Source of the DNA: Bifidobacterium merycicum DSM 6492
Lineage (GTDB): Bacteria > Actinomycetota > Actinomycetes > Actinomycetales > Bifidobacteriaceae
DNA length: 64,000 nucleotides
Assembly: GCF_900129045.1 (NCBI RefSeq)
Contig: NZ_FQTX01000001.1
Span: 558,001-622,000 of the forward strand
Reading direction: 5' to 3'
The translations under genes were made by a program, and so were the position numbers. Shown piece after piece: positions 39,101-47,853 of the stretch; within the stretch, counting starts at the first letter, position 1; the number at the start of each line of letters is the position of its first letter. The notes under the pieces were generated by a model. The model was not told the DNA's origin. It did no database searches and worked only from the letters and a program-made list of their open reading frames with translations.

Positions 39101-39955
39101 AGATTCCGCGAGCGCTACGAGCAGCCGATCCTCGCGCCGGGGCCGGAACAGTCGGTCATGGCCGCCAAACTGCAGGCGCTGGTCGGTCTGTTCATCAAAC
39201 GCAGGCTGAAACGCGACGTGCTCACCGACCTGCCGGACAAGTTCGAGAACGTCGTCACCGTCAGGCTTGAGGGGGAGCAGCGCAAGCTGTACGCCGCGCA
39301 TGAGCAGCGTCTGCGCGCCTCGCTCGACAAGGTCGACGATGCCGATTTCGATACGAGCAGGATTCGTATCCTCTCCGAGTTCACGCTGCTGCGTGAGATC
39401 TGCTGTTCGCCGAAACTCGTGTACGCGGATGCGAAGAACGCCTCCGCGAAGCTTGACGCGATCGACGATCTGGTGTCGAGTTGCATGGATTCCGGCAAGA
39501 AGGTGCTTATCTTCTCGCAGTTCACCTCGTTCCTTGATCTGATCGGCGAACGGCTCGCCCAGCATGGCGTCGCGTTCCATTCGATCACCGGCGAGACACC
39601 CAAGAAGCGTCGCGTCGAACTGGTCGACCGGTTCAACGGCGATGATGTGCCCGTGTTCCTCATCTCGTTGAAGGCGGGCAACACCGGTCTGAACCTGGTG
39701 GGCGCGTCCGTGGTCATCCATGCCGACCCGTGGTGGAACGCCGCCGCGCAGAACCAGGCCACGGATCGTGCACATCGCATCGGGCAGACGCACGATGTGA
39801 ACGTGTACCAGATCGTGGCGCAGGACACCATCGAGGAGCGTATCCTGCGACTGCAGAAGGAGAAAAGCGAACTCGCCAAGCAGTTCACGGATGGCACCGC
39901 GGGCGGTGGCGTGGGTTCGCTCACCAAGGACGAGCTGCTCGGCCTGCTGTCCTGA
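36182..39955 (+). CDS. SNF2-family DEAD/DEAH helicase with split SWIM zinc finger
   Basis: A protein of about 1,257 residues. An N-terminal SWIM-type zinc finger (Cys86-x-Cys88 and Cys176-x-His178) is interrupted by an 87-residue segment rich in Tyr, Gly and Asp. A bacterial SNF2-associated domain follows. The SNF2 ATPase contains GILADEMGLGKSLQTL (Walker A, near 800), AIDEAQYIKN (Walker B) and ALTGTPIENRLSELW. The C-terminal helicase lobe has IFSQFTSFLDLIG, NTGLNLVGASVVIHADPWW and QATDRAHRIGQ. Such proteins are ATP-driven DNA translocases or remodellers of uncertain role in bacteria. The GTG at 36182, after GAGAGG, is preferred over a TTG at 36140. Confidence 0.92.
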   Translation: MADDSLKWLGDEIRSECGEGMLQRAQRIVWYEQDRIMGAQCLDSSDGDGTRITLTARMRAASTSAGTYTVQATIDLGDELLLSRYCSCPAFGKTDAGGYRSMAGYRDFDTDDYGDGGACGSYGSYGDYDDYDDSGYESYGTGGSTFGHVPNDDERGVTPAHWSGSLTANARYTGVCKHVAAMILLFLDNPDLFHGYHGVAGATPRRLADYMRQLDGRNAGTDEDVRSVLLERMDGARRRLAAEQGKPQPSVGRPGAAKRAGTPPAVRPGSVELEPTLVLGYGTWSLQLRITHAAGGANASYVVRNIAKMVADIRSGVYTSYGRKLAFRHFPEMFSPFSRSLIDFIERAIRSRRIAMLQNHQYASGVMVDRELFLADWEVCDLLDLYHELPASIGLRLDGTTVSGEQGAPIVEGGPDVTFHAEYTRRMASGGVRITGDRTVLATIAGQHSRYILASKGGRSRPELHRCPAAFAPALHALESLCTGEPDGVFVHENDWPMFARTILPALAKAGIGFDVPQEIAYIANGECGLEFYLDRDLNGVTCEAVARYGDFAFQLVPAAKSLRGIIHPDSTSRASLVKRDAEHERLGVELVEQLFPEHDDHSLARIDEQDEDAVLLLLTDGVDMLRSIGEVFSTAAFDGMLKESAPTVKVGLSIDSNLVEISPIADEVPMNEVGSLLASYRRRRRYHRLRDGSFVDLKDADLDELDTVAVDFGLTERQLNEGGIELPGYQAFLLDSDVSDTEKSASFRAYVDDVKVIDPRRYEVPQSLRGVLRPYQVEGFQWLSTLCDKGFGGILADEMGLGKSLQTLTLLESRKGNGCSLIVCPASLVYNWAAECAKFTPDLHVEIVAGGKAERRRVLATVARPADADDTGESGGAGDTDEARAADAPDILITSYDLLRRDIDDYGDCAFDCVAIDEAQYIKNHTTKVAKAVKRLRAEHRFALTGTPIENRLSELWSIFDFLMPGLLGSYARFRERYEQPILAPGPEQSVMAAKLQALVGLFIKRRLKRDVLTDLPDKFENVVTVRLEGEQRKLYAAHEQRLRASLDKVDDADFDTSRIRILSEFTLLREICCSPKLVYADAKNASAKLDAIDDLVSSCMDSGKKVLIFSQFTSFLDLIGERLAQHGVAFHSITGETPKKRRVELVDRFNGDDVPVFLISLKAGNTGLNLVGASVVIHADPWWNAAAQNQATDRAHRIGQTHDVNVYQIVAQDTIEERILRLQKEKSELAKQFTDGTAGGGVGSLTKDELLGLLS

Positions 39956-40066
39956 TGCGGTCACAGGGGATTTCCGTACGCGCCGGCGCTGCCTCCGGTA
40001 CGTCACCGTGCCGATGAGGTAAGCTGAAAACGACTCCAATTCCAATGATGGAAAGGATCTTCCCCC

Positions 40067-41311
40067 ATGAAAGTCGACATTCTCACCCGAGAGTATCCTC
40101 CGCACGTCTACGGTGGTGCCGGCGTGCACGCCGAGGAACTCTCCAAGGTTCTGGCGGAACGTATCGACGTGACGGTACGCGCGTTCGACGGTGCGCGCAC
40201 CGACGCGGATATCCCCGCCATTCCCGGAACCGACCCGAAGGGCTCGCTGCGCCTGTTCGGCTATGACACGCCGGCCGAGCTGAGTGATGCCAACGCGGCG
40301 TTGAAGACCTTCGGCGTCGACCTGCAGATCGCCAACGACGTGGACGCCGATCTCGTCCATGTGCACACTTGGTATGCATGCTTCGCGGGGCGTCTGGCCC
40401 AGCAGCTGCACGAGGTGCCGTTGGTCATCACCGCGCATTCGCTGGAACCCTTCCGCCCGTGGAAGCGCGAACAGCTTGGCGGCGGCTACAACCTGAGTTC
40501 GTGGGCCGAACGTGACGCCTATGAGCATGCCGACCGTATCATCGCCGTTTCCGGAGGCATGCGCGAGGATATTCTCGCTGCCTATCCGAACGTCGACCCG
40601 GATAAGGTCGTCGTGGTGCACAACGGCATCACCATGTCCGATTTCGCCACCCCGGCCGAGGACGATGAAGGCTGGAAGGTGTTCGACCGGTACGGCATCG
40701 ACCGCAGCAAGCCGACGCTGCTGTTCGTCGGTCGTATCACACGTCAGAAGGGCCTGCCGTACCTGCTCAAGGCGCTGCATCTGGTCGATCCGGGCATTCA
40801 GGTGGTGCTGTGCGCCGGCGCCCCGGACACCCCGGAGATCGCCGAGGAGGTCAAGACCGCGTTCGCCAGGCTTGATGAGGAACGCGGCAACATCATCTGG
40901 ATCGAGGAGATGCTGCCCAAGCCCGAACTCAACGCGTTGGAGCATGGCTGCGATGCGTTCATCTGCCCGTCGATCTACGAGCCGCTCGGCATCGTAAACC
41001 TCGAGGCCATGGCCTGCGGTCTGCCGGTGGTAGCCTCCGCGACGGGCGGCATCCCGGAGGTCGTGGTCGACGGCGAAACCGGTTACCTGGTGCCGATCGA
41101 CCAGCTGCATGACGGCACCGGCACGCCGACCGATCCGGACAAGTTCGTGGCCGACATGGCCGCCGCCATCGACAAGGTGATGGCCGATCCGGAACTGGCC
41201 AGGAAGATGGGGCAGGCCGGTTATGAGCGTGCACGCGATCATTTCAGCTGGGAGTCGATCGCCGACCAGACCGTCAAGGTCTACGAGGACGTGCTCGCCG
41301 AACGCAAGTAA
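40067..41311 (+). CDS. glgA: Glycogen synthase, corynebacterial GT4 type
   Basis: A 414-residue GT-B glycosyltransferase of family GT4, matching the actinobacterial glycogen synthase/GlgM group, which uses ADP-glucose to extend glycogen or make maltose-1-phosphate. It begins MKVDILTREYPPHVYGGAGVH (donor loop). HVHTWYACFAG, TAHSLEPFRPWKREQLGGGY, LLFVGRITRQKGLPYLLKAL and CPSIYEPLGIVNLEAMACGLPVVAS carry the sugar-nucleotide Lys and the EX7E pair. AAAGGA precedes the ATG. A terminator follows at 41377. Confidence 0.93.
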   Translation: MKVDILTREYPPHVYGGAGVHAEELSKVLAERIDVTVRAFDGARTDADIPAIPGTDPKGSLRLFGYDTPAELSDANAALKTFGVDLQIANDVDADLVHVHTWYACFAGRLAQQLHEVPLVITAHSLEPFRPWKREQLGGGYNLSSWAERDAYEHADRIIAVSGGMREDILAAYPNVDPDKVVVVHNGITMSDFATPAEDDEGWKVFDRYGIDRSKPTLLFVGRITRQKGLPYLLKALHLVDPGIQVVLCAGAPDTPEIAEEVKTAFARLDEERGNIIWIEEMLPKPELNALEHGCDAFICPSIYEPLGIVNLEAMACGLPVVASATGGIPEVVVDGETGYLVPIDQLHDGTGTPTDPDKFVADMAAAIDKVMADPELARKMGQAGYERARDHFSWESIADQTVKVYEDVLAERK

Positions 41312-41376
41312 GCCAGGTCCGGCCGCCGATCCGCACGTGTTCGTGACGGCTGGTGGACGGCGCAAGGCATGATGGC

Positions 41377-41419
41377 AGGCCGCGCGATATTCTTGCACAC
41401 GGAATATCGCGCGGCCTTC
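41377..41419 (+). terminator. Rho-independent terminator after glgA
   Basis: AGGCCGCGCGATATTC (41377-41392) pairs perfectly with the arm at 41402-41417 around a nine-base loop. Confidence 0.8.
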
Positions 41420-41455
41420 GTGTCGCAGGACAACGCATATGCGAATGGGGATGAG

Positions 41456-42304
41456 ATGAACGAAACCGTATTGCAACTCGACAACGTGGAATTCCGCCGC
41501 AACCGTCGTGTGATCATCACCGACATGAACCTGACCATCCATGCGGGGGAGCGCTGGGTGCTGTTCGGCCCCAACGGCATCGGCAAGTCGACCACCGTCG
41601 GCATGCTCGCCACGCGCACTTTCCCCTCCGAAGGCAAGGTGTTCATCCTCGGCCATCAGCTCGGCAAATACGACGTGTTCAAACTGCGCACCCGCATCGG
41701 CCTCGCCTCCGCCGCGCTCGGCCGGCAGTTCCCCGAAGGCGAGGACCCGTTGAACGCGGTGGTCACCGGATTGACTTCGGTGACCGGCAAATGGCATGAC
41801 GAATACACCGCCGAGGAGTATGAACGCGCACGCCGTCTGCTGCATGATTTCTCTGTGGGCTATCTCGAAGGCAAGCAGATGTGGCGCCTGTCCGAGGGCG
41901 AGCGCACCCGCGTGCTCATCGCCAGGGCGTTGATGGGCGACCCGGAGCTGCTCATCATGGATGAGCCGACCACGGGTCTTGACTTGGGCGGCCGTGAACA
42001 GGTGATGCGCACGCTGAGCCGTATCGGGCGCGAATCCTCGGAACGTGCGGTGGTGCTCGTCACGCATCGTCTTGAGGAGATTCCCGAAGGCTTCGACCAT
42101 ATCGCCATCATGGGGCGCAAACCCGTCTCCTCGGAGGACGCCACCGAGGATGGCATCGACGCCATGGGCAATCCTTCGGCCGGCACGATCATCTACACGG
42201 GCTCCCTGGAGGATGGTCTGACGGACGAACGCCTGTCTGCGCTGTTCGGCATGCCCATCGAGGTCGAGCATTCGCACGGGCGCTGGGCCGCATACGCCGT
42301 GTGA
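41456..42304 (+). CDS. ABC transporter ATP-binding protein (orphan)
   Basis: A 282-residue ABC ATPase. GPNGIGKSTTVGML is Walker A (about residue 38), WRLSEGERTRVLIARALMGD the signature motif, LLIMDEPTTGLDLGG Walker B, and VTHRLEEIPEGF the H-loop. It resembles ModF/YlmA-type single-domain ATPases that lack an encoded membrane partner, and none is seen here. The ATG at 41456 follows GGGGATGAG; the longer frame runs back through the glgA terminator and is rejected. Transport, or a ribosome-associated role, cannot be decided. Confidence 0.88.
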   Translation: MNETVLQLDNVEFRRNRRVIITDMNLTIHAGERWVLFGPNGIGKSTTVGMLATRTFPSEGKVFILGHQLGKYDVFKLRTRIGLASAALGRQFPEGEDPLNAVVTGLTSVTGKWHDEYTAEEYERARRLLHDFSVGYLEGKQMWRLSEGERTRVLIARALMGDPELLIMDEPTTGLDLGGREQVMRTLSRIGRESSERAVVLVTHRLEEIPEGFDHIAIMGRKPVSSEDATEDGIDAMGNPSAGTIIYTGSLEDGLTDERLSALFGMPIEVEHSHGRWAAYAV

Positions 42305-42385
42305 GGGAACCTGTCCTCGGTTCCCGTGACTTTCGACGGGGGCATCGTCCGTCTTTCGCGCAAGTCGCGGATACTATGTGAGAAA

Positions 42386-42420
42386 AGCCGTGCAACTGTC
42401 CAGTTGCGCGGCTACTTTCG
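42386..42420 (+). terminator. Hairpin terminator after the ABC ATPase
   Basis: AGCCGTGCAACTG (42386-42398) pairs, with one mismatch, with CAGTTGCGCGGCT (42401-42413) and is followed by ACTTTCG. It ends seven bases before the leuS start, so it may also shape the leuS leader. Confidence 0.65.
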
Positions 42421-42426
42421 TTCCTT

Positions 42427-45363
42427 ATGAGTGAGACTGAACCGAAGTTCCGTTACAACGCCGCAATGGCGCAGGACATCGAAACCAAATGGCAGAAGAA
42501 GTGGGATGACGAGGGCACGTTCTGGGCGGCGAACGTCGCCGGCGATCTGAAGGACGGCAAGGGCCGCAACGCCGAAGGACGCCCGTCGTACTTCGCGATG
42601 GACATGTTCCCGTACCCGTCCGGCAAGGGTCTGCACGTGGGCCATCCGCTGGGTTACCTCGCCTCCGACGTGGTGAGCCGCTACCACCGAATGAAGGGCG
42701 AGAACGTGCTGCACGCCATGGGCTATGACGCCTTCGGCCTGCCCGCCGAGCAGTACGCGGTCCAGACCGGCCAGCATCCGCGCGTGACCACCGAGGCGAA
42801 CATCGCCAACATGTCCCGCCAGCTGCACCGCATGGGCCTGAGCTTCGACAACCGCCGCAGCTTCGCCACCATCGACCCCGGCTACGTGCGTTGGACGCAG
42901 TGGATCTTCTCGCGCATCTACGATTCCTGGTATGACGAGGACGCCACCAACCCGAGCGGTTCCAAGGGTTCCGCTCGTCCGATCAGCGAACTGGTCGCCA
43001 AGTTCGAATCCGGCGAGAAGGCCATCCCCGGCCATGAGGGTCAGGCTTGGGCCGATCTGAGCGAGGCCGAGCAGGCCGACGTGCTCAACGATTTCCGTCT
43101 GGCCTACATCTCCAAGTCCCCGGTGAACTGGTGCCCGGGCCTGGGCACGGTGCTCGCCAACGAGGAGGTCACCGCCGAAGGCAAGTCCGAACGCGGCAAC
43201 TTCCCGGTGTTCCAGCGTGAACTGCGCCAGTGGTCCATGCGCATCACCGCGTACGGTCATCGCCTCATCGCCGATTTGGACGGCATCGACTGGCCCGAGA
43301 AGGTCAAGCTCATGCAGCGCAACTGGATCGGCGAAAGCCACGGCGCGTCCGTGCATTTCGAGGTCGAGACCGCTGACGGCGTGCAGGACATGGAGATTTA
43401 CACCACCCGTCCCGACACCCTGTTCGGCACCACGTTCGCCGTGGTCTCCCCGGAGCATCACCTGCTGGAACACGTGCCCGCCGCATGGCCGGAAGGCACT
43501 CCGGAGGATTGGAAGGGCGGCTACGCCACGCCCGTCGAAGCTGTGAAGGCCTACCGTCTCGAAGCGGAATCCAAGACCGCCAAGGATCGTGTGGACGAAG
43601 CCTGTGAGAAGACCGGTCTGTTCACCGGCCTGTACGCCGTCAACCCGATCACCGGCGCCAAGCTGCCGCTGTTCACCGCCGACTACGTGCTCATGGATTA
43701 CGGCACGGGCGCCATCATGGCGGTGCCGGGCGGCGATCAGCGTGATTACGATTTCGCCGTCAAGTTCGGCCTGCCGGTCATCTACACCGTGCAGCCGCTG
43801 CCTGAATCCGGTGACGACCTGTCCGCCTACGAAGGCAAGGCGCCGTTCGTCTCCCACGACGGCATCGTCATCAACTCCTCCGTCGAGGCGACCAAGGCCA
43901 AGGGCGACGCGCTGAGCCTCAACGGCCTGCGCGTGGACGATGCCATCGCCAAGGTGAACGAGTGGCTCGAATCCGCCGGCGTCGGCAAGGGCACCGTCAG
44001 CTACCGTCTGCGCGACTGGCTGTTCAGCCGCCAGCGCTACTGGGGCGAACCGTTCCCCATCGTGTACGGCGAGGACGGCACCCCGCATCTGCTGCCGGAT
44101 TCCATGCTGCCGATCAACCTGCCGGACGTGCCGGACTATTCCCCGCGCACCTTCGACCCGATGGACGCCGAATCCAATCCGGAGGCCCCGCTGAGCCGCA
44201 ACGAGGATTGGGTGAAGATCCGCCTCGATCTGGGCGACGGCGAGAAGACCTACTACCGCGACACCAACACCATGCCGAACTGGGCCGGCTCCTGCTGGTA
44301 CTACATGCGTTACATCGACCCGAACGACACCGCCAACATGGTCGAGAAGAACGAGTTCGACTACTGGATGGGCCCGAACCACAACAAGTATTCGGGCGAC
44401 GAAGGCGGTGTGGACCTGTACATCGGCGGCGTGGAACACGCGGTGCTGCACCTGCTGTACTCCCGCTTCTGGCACAAGGTGCTGTTCGACCTGGGTTACG
44501 TGGATTCGGCTGAACCGTTCCACAAGCTGTTCAACCAGGGCATGATCCAGGCCTACGCCTACACCGACGACCGTGGCCAGTACGTGCCGGCCGACGAGGT
44601 CGTGGAAGGCCCCGCCGGCGAGGACGGCGAGCCGACCTTCACCTGGAACGGTGAACACGCCAACCGTGAGTTCGGCAAGATGGGCAAGAGCCTGAAGAAC
44701 ATCGTCACCCCGGACTACATGTACGAGAACTACGGCGCCGATACCTTCCGCCTGTACGAGATGAGCATGGGCCCGCTGGACGAATCCCGTCCGTGGAACA
44801 CCCGCAACGTCGTCGGCAGCATGCGTTTCCTGCAGCGCCTGTGGCGCAACGTGATCGATGAGGAGACCGGCGAGGCGAAGGTGACCGAGGATACCCCCGA
44901 CGTCAAGACCCTCAAGCTGCTGAACAACACCATCGCCGACGTGACCGTCGAGATGGAGGGCATGCGTCCGAACACGGCCATCGCCAAGCTCATCGTGCTC
45001 AACAACCATCTGACCGGCTTGAAGAGCGTGCCGCGTGCGGCCGTCGAACCGCTGATCCTCATGCTCGCCCCGATCGCGCCGCACGTGTGCGAGGAACTGT
45101 GGAGCAAGCTGGGTCATGGGGAGTCCCTGTCCGCCGCGCCGTGGCCGGTCGCCGACGAGCGTTACGTCGGTCAGGACACCGTCACCGCGGTCGTGCAGAT
45201 CAAGGGCAAGATCCGCGCCAAGCTCGAAGTCTCCCCGGACATCGCTTCCGGGGACCTGCAGCGCATGGCGTTGGAGGCCGTCGCCGACCGTCTGGGTGGC
45301 AAGGAGCCGCGCAAGGTGATCGTCAAGGCGCCGAAGATCGTGTCGATCGTCCCCGCCGAGTAA
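42427..45363 (+). CDS. leuS: Leucyl-tRNA synthetase
   Basis: A 978-residue class-I synthetase. YPSGKGLHVGHPLGYLASD carries the HIGH motif (HVGH), the CP1 editing domain lies at about 310-500 (TTRPDTLFGTTFAVVSPEHH), WAGSCWYYMRYIDP follows, and KMGKSLKNIV is the KMSKS variant. Length is typical of actinobacteria. The start lies right behind a hairpin and lacks a strong ribosome site, so its translation may be leaderless or structure-linked. Confidence 0.98.
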   Translation: MSETEPKFRYNAAMAQDIETKWQKKWDDEGTFWAANVAGDLKDGKGRNAEGRPSYFAMDMFPYPSGKGLHVGHPLGYLASDVVSRYHRMKGENVLHAMGYDAFGLPAEQYAVQTGQHPRVTTEANIANMSRQLHRMGLSFDNRRSFATIDPGYVRWTQWIFSRIYDSWYDEDATNPSGSKGSARPISELVAKFESGEKAIPGHEGQAWADLSEAEQADVLNDFRLAYISKSPVNWCPGLGTVLANEEVTAEGKSERGNFPVFQRELRQWSMRITAYGHRLIADLDGIDWPEKVKLMQRNWIGESHGASVHFEVETADGVQDMEIYTTRPDTLFGTTFAVVSPEHHLLEHVPAAWPEGTPEDWKGGYATPVEAVKAYRLEAESKTAKDRVDEACEKTGLFTGLYAVNPITGAKLPLFTADYVLMDYGTGAIMAVPGGDQRDYDFAVKFGLPVIYTVQPLPESGDDLSAYEGKAPFVSHDGIVINSSVEATKAKGDALSLNGLRVDDAIAKVNEWLESAGVGKGTVSYRLRDWLFSRQRYWGEPFPIVYGEDGTPHLLPDSMLPINLPDVPDYSPRTFDPMDAESNPEAPLSRNEDWVKIRLDLGDGEKTYYRDTNTMPNWAGSCWYYMRYIDPNDTANMVEKNEFDYWMGPNHNKYSGDEGGVDLYIGGVEHAVLHLLYSRFWHKVLFDLGYVDSAEPFHKLFNQGMIQAYAYTDDRGQYVPADEVVEGPAGEDGEPTFTWNGEHANREFGKMGKSLKNIVTPDYMYENYGADTFRLYEMSMGPLDESRPWNTRNVVGSMRFLQRLWRNVIDEETGEAKVTEDTPDVKTLKLLNNTIADVTVEMEGMRPNTAIAKLIVLNNHLTGLKSVPRAAVEPLILMLAPIAPHVCEELWSKLGHGESLSAAPWPVADERYVGQDTVTAVVQIKGKIRAKLEVSPDIASGDLQRMALEAVADRLGGKEPRKVIVKAPKIVSIVPAE

Positions 45364-45393
45364 CGGCGGCATCCCGGTTCGCCGGGCATTGAA

Positions 45394-45433
45394 CGAAAAA
45401 CGGCATCCGCATTCGTGCGGATGCCGTTTTTCG
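45394..45433 (+). terminator. Rho-independent terminator after leuS
   Basis: AAAAACGGCATCCGCA pairs with TGCGGATGCCGTTTTT around a TTCG tetraloop, with T runs on both strands. Confidence 0.95.
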
Positions 45434-45594
45434 TATTCGTGGCATCACGGCGCAAGCACCGTGGAAGAAAGTCGTCTGCGCTTCGGTCATCCGTCGCATC
45501 GGTAACAATGGTCCGCTACGATGTTCTGCGGTCCGCGCATGGGGTCGGAGGGATCCGCGTGCACATCCCGAGAGAAAGAAACGGATACAAGACT

Positions 45595-46884
45595 ATGGAT
45601 AAAGTCACGAAAATGTTCAAGGGCATTGCCGCCAAATACAACGGCGTGGCCCTGATCCTGCGTATCGTGATCGGCATGATCATCGGCACGATTCTGGCGT
45701 TGACCGTGCCGGGAGCCGTCTGGATCGGCGAGTTCGGTACGCTGTTCGTCAGCGCGTTGAAGGCCATTGCCCCGATCCTGGTGTTCGTGCTGGTGGCGAG
45801 CGCACTCGCCCAGGGCAGTTCCAAGCTGGACAGGCGTTTCGGCCTGGTGCTGTGGCTCTACCTGTTCACCACGTTCATGTCGGCCGTGGTGGCCGTGTTC
45901 TCCAGCCGTCTGTTCCCGCAGACGCTGGCGCTCGGCAAGGCGGCGAAATCCGATGTGGTGCCGCAGGGGCTCAGCGAGGTGGCGCAGAACATGCTCACCG
46001 CCATCGTCACCAATCCGATCCAATCCATGATCGACGGCAATTACATCGGCATCCTGCTGTGGGCGTGCCTGTTCGGCCTGGCCATGAAGGGCATCGCCTC
46101 GGAGAGCAGCAAGACCTTCATGGCGAATGTGGCCGATTCCGTGTCGCAGCTGATCCGCTGGATCATCAACCTCGCGCCGTTCGGCATCATGGGCCTCATC
46201 TTCACCAACGTCTCCGAGAACGGCCTGTCCACCTTCGCCAAGTACGGCAGCCTGCTGTTGCTGCTGGTGGGCACCATGCTGTTCATGGTGCTGGTGGTCG
46301 CCCCGGCCATCATGTTCGCCTACCTGCACCGAAACCCGTATCCGCTGGTGTACCGCTGCTACAAGGAATCCGGTCTGACCGCGTTCTTCACCCGCAGCTC
46401 CGCGGCGAACATCCCGGTCAACATGCAGCTGTGCGAGAAGCTCGGACTCGATAAGGACATGTATTCCGTGTCCATTCCGCTGGGCGCGACCATCAACATG
46501 AACGGCGCGGCCATCACCATCACCATCATGTCGATGGCGGCGGCGAACACCATGGGTATCCAGATCTCCCTGCCCGCGGCGATCGTGCTGTCCGTGGTCA
46601 CGGCTTTGGGTGCGTGCGGCGCTTCCGGCGTGGCCGGCGGTTCGCTGCTGCTCATTCCGATGGCATGCTCCCTGTTCGGTCTGTCCAACGATGTGGCCAT
46701 GCAGGTGGTAGGCGTCGGATTCATCATCGGCGTGATCCAGGATTCCGTGGAAACCTGCGTCAACTCCGCCAGCGACGTGGAGTTCGCCGCCACCGCGGAA
46801 TACCGTTCCTGGATCAAGCAGGGGCGCAGACTGCCCGATTTCATGTACTCCAGGAAGGAACGCAAGGAGCTCGGCATCGCCTGA
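45595..46884 (+). CDS. sstT: Serine/threonine:Na+ symporter, SstT-like (DAACS family)
   Basis: A 429-residue carrier of the dicarboxylate/amino-acid:cation symporter family. SSLAxS-type re-entrant loops appear as AFFTRSSAANIPVNM (HP1) and CGASGVAGGSLLLIP (HP2). GATINMNGAAITITIM is the TM7 NMDGT-like motif, and SVETCVNSASDVEFAA the TM8 substrate site. The overall pattern fits SstT, which takes up serine and threonine with Na+. The ATG at 45595 starts the conserved N-terminus; the frame is open to 45415 through the leuS terminator, which is rejected. Terminator at 46927. Confidence 0.88.
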   Translation: MDKVTKMFKGIAAKYNGVALILRIVIGMIIGTILALTVPGAVWIGEFGTLFVSALKAIAPILVFVLVASALAQGSSKLDRRFGLVLWLYLFTTFMSAVVAVFSSRLFPQTLALGKAAKSDVVPQGLSEVAQNMLTAIVTNPIQSMIDGNYIGILLWACLFGLAMKGIASESSKTFMANVADSVSQLIRWIINLAPFGIMGLIFTNVSENGLSTFAKYGSLLLLLVGTMLFMVLVVAPAIMFAYLHRNPYPLVYRCYKESGLTAFFTRSSAANIPVNMQLCEKLGLDKDMYSVSIPLGATINMNGAAITITIMSMAAANTMGIQISLPAAIVLSVVTALGACGASGVAGGSLLLIPMACSLFGLSNDVAMQVVGVGFIIGVIQDSVETCVNSASDVEFAATAEYRSWIKQGRRLPDFMYSRKERKELGIA

Positions 46885-46926
46885 TGCGATGCGTTTCGCC
46901 TGTTCGGCGTTCCGGTTTGTCCGGTG

Positions 46927-46958
46927 ATGGCCCGGCCCGTTATGGGCCGGGCCATTTT
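46927..46958 (+). terminator. Rho-independent terminator after the sstT-like gene
   Basis: ATGGCCCGGCCC (46927-46938) pairs with GGGCCGGGCCAT (46944-46955) around GTTAT and is followed by a T run. Confidence 0.92.
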
Positions 46959-47091
46959 CGTGCCATTGCCGGTTGCCGGCATATCGGTTACCTGCATGCC
47001 GTTTGTGATGGAAACGTGACGGATTACGAGGGTCCCGTCCACATGCCCCGTACGGTTGGACATTCCACGTGCCATGGCCCACTGTGGTGGC

Positions 47092-47853
47092 ATGGGTCTT
47101 CAACGTGAGCGAATCAATGCGGGTGCCGCGGCGCGTAGGCTGCGTTCCCTGGAGGAGCCGGGCGACGTCGATGTGCGGCGTGCCGGGCGGAGCAGCGCCG
47201 TCGACGCCGGGCGTCCGGGTCGTCTTGCGCCGCCGCGCCCGCCGATCCCGCCCCGTGCGGGTCGCCGGGGCGCGGGGAAAACCTCCATCGGCGAACTTTC
47301 CGGTGTCAGGCCGGGGGATGCGGATGTCACGGTCGAACATCGCATGCGCAGGGACGCGCCTCGTCTCAGGTTCACGCCGGGGCACGCGCTGGCGGCCATG
47401 CTGCTGTTGGTGGCCGTCACCTGCGCGAGCCTGACGTTGCTGGTGCGCCAATCCCTGAACTATGCGACGGTGGGCCAAAGCGCGAGCCATGGCATCGTGC
47501 GCACATACGAGGATACGCAGGGGGAGTCGGGTGCAACGTCCGATGCGACGCAACCGCAGGGGACCGTGACGCAACCGCAGGGGTCCACGGAGCAGCCATC
47601 ACAGCCGGAACCGCAGACGTCGAACGGATCGCAGGAACCGCAGGGCATGGACGCGAAGGATACGCGCATCAACCTCAATACGGCCACATTGGAGGAACTT
47701 GATTCCATCAACGGCATCGGACCGGTGACCGCGCGGAAGATCCTCGACTACCGTGCTCGCACGGGCGGTTTCTCCAGCGTCGACCAGCTGCTCGAGGTGT
47801 CGGGGATCGGTGCGAAGACCTTGGAGAAGATCCGCGCGAAGGTGACGGTGTGA
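47092..47853 (+). CDS. comEA: ComEA-like DNA-binding protein
   Basis: A protein of about 253 residues. A long Arg/Pro-rich cytoplasmic region comes first, then one membrane helix (ALAAMLLLVAVTCASLTLLV, about residue 105), then a low-complexity Gln/Pro/Thr linker and a C-terminal helix-hairpin-helix domain (INLNTATLEELDSINGIGPV, then VSGIGAKTLEKIRAKV). This is the layout of ComEA, the surface DNA receptor of competence. The start is uncertain (ATG 47092 or TTG 47056). The stop overlaps the comEC start as GTGA. Confidence 0.88.
   Translation: MGLQRERINAGAAARRLRSLEEPGDVDVRRAGRSSAVDAGRPGRLAPPRPPIPPRAGRRGAGKTSIGELSGVRPGDADVTVEHRMRRDAPRLRFTPGHALAAMLLLVAVTCASLTLLVRQSLNYATVGQSASHGIVRTYEDTQGESGATSDATQPQGTVTQPQGSTEQPSQPEPQTSNGSQEPQGMDAKDTRINLNTATLEELDSINGIGPVTARKILDYRARTGGFSSVDQLLEVSGIGAKTLEKIRAKVTV

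Noticed and set aside
38168..42277. Minus-strand open frame of about 1,370 codons across the helicase, glgA and the ABC gene
   Set aside because: It spans three independent plus-strand genes and their terminators, so it cannot be one gene.
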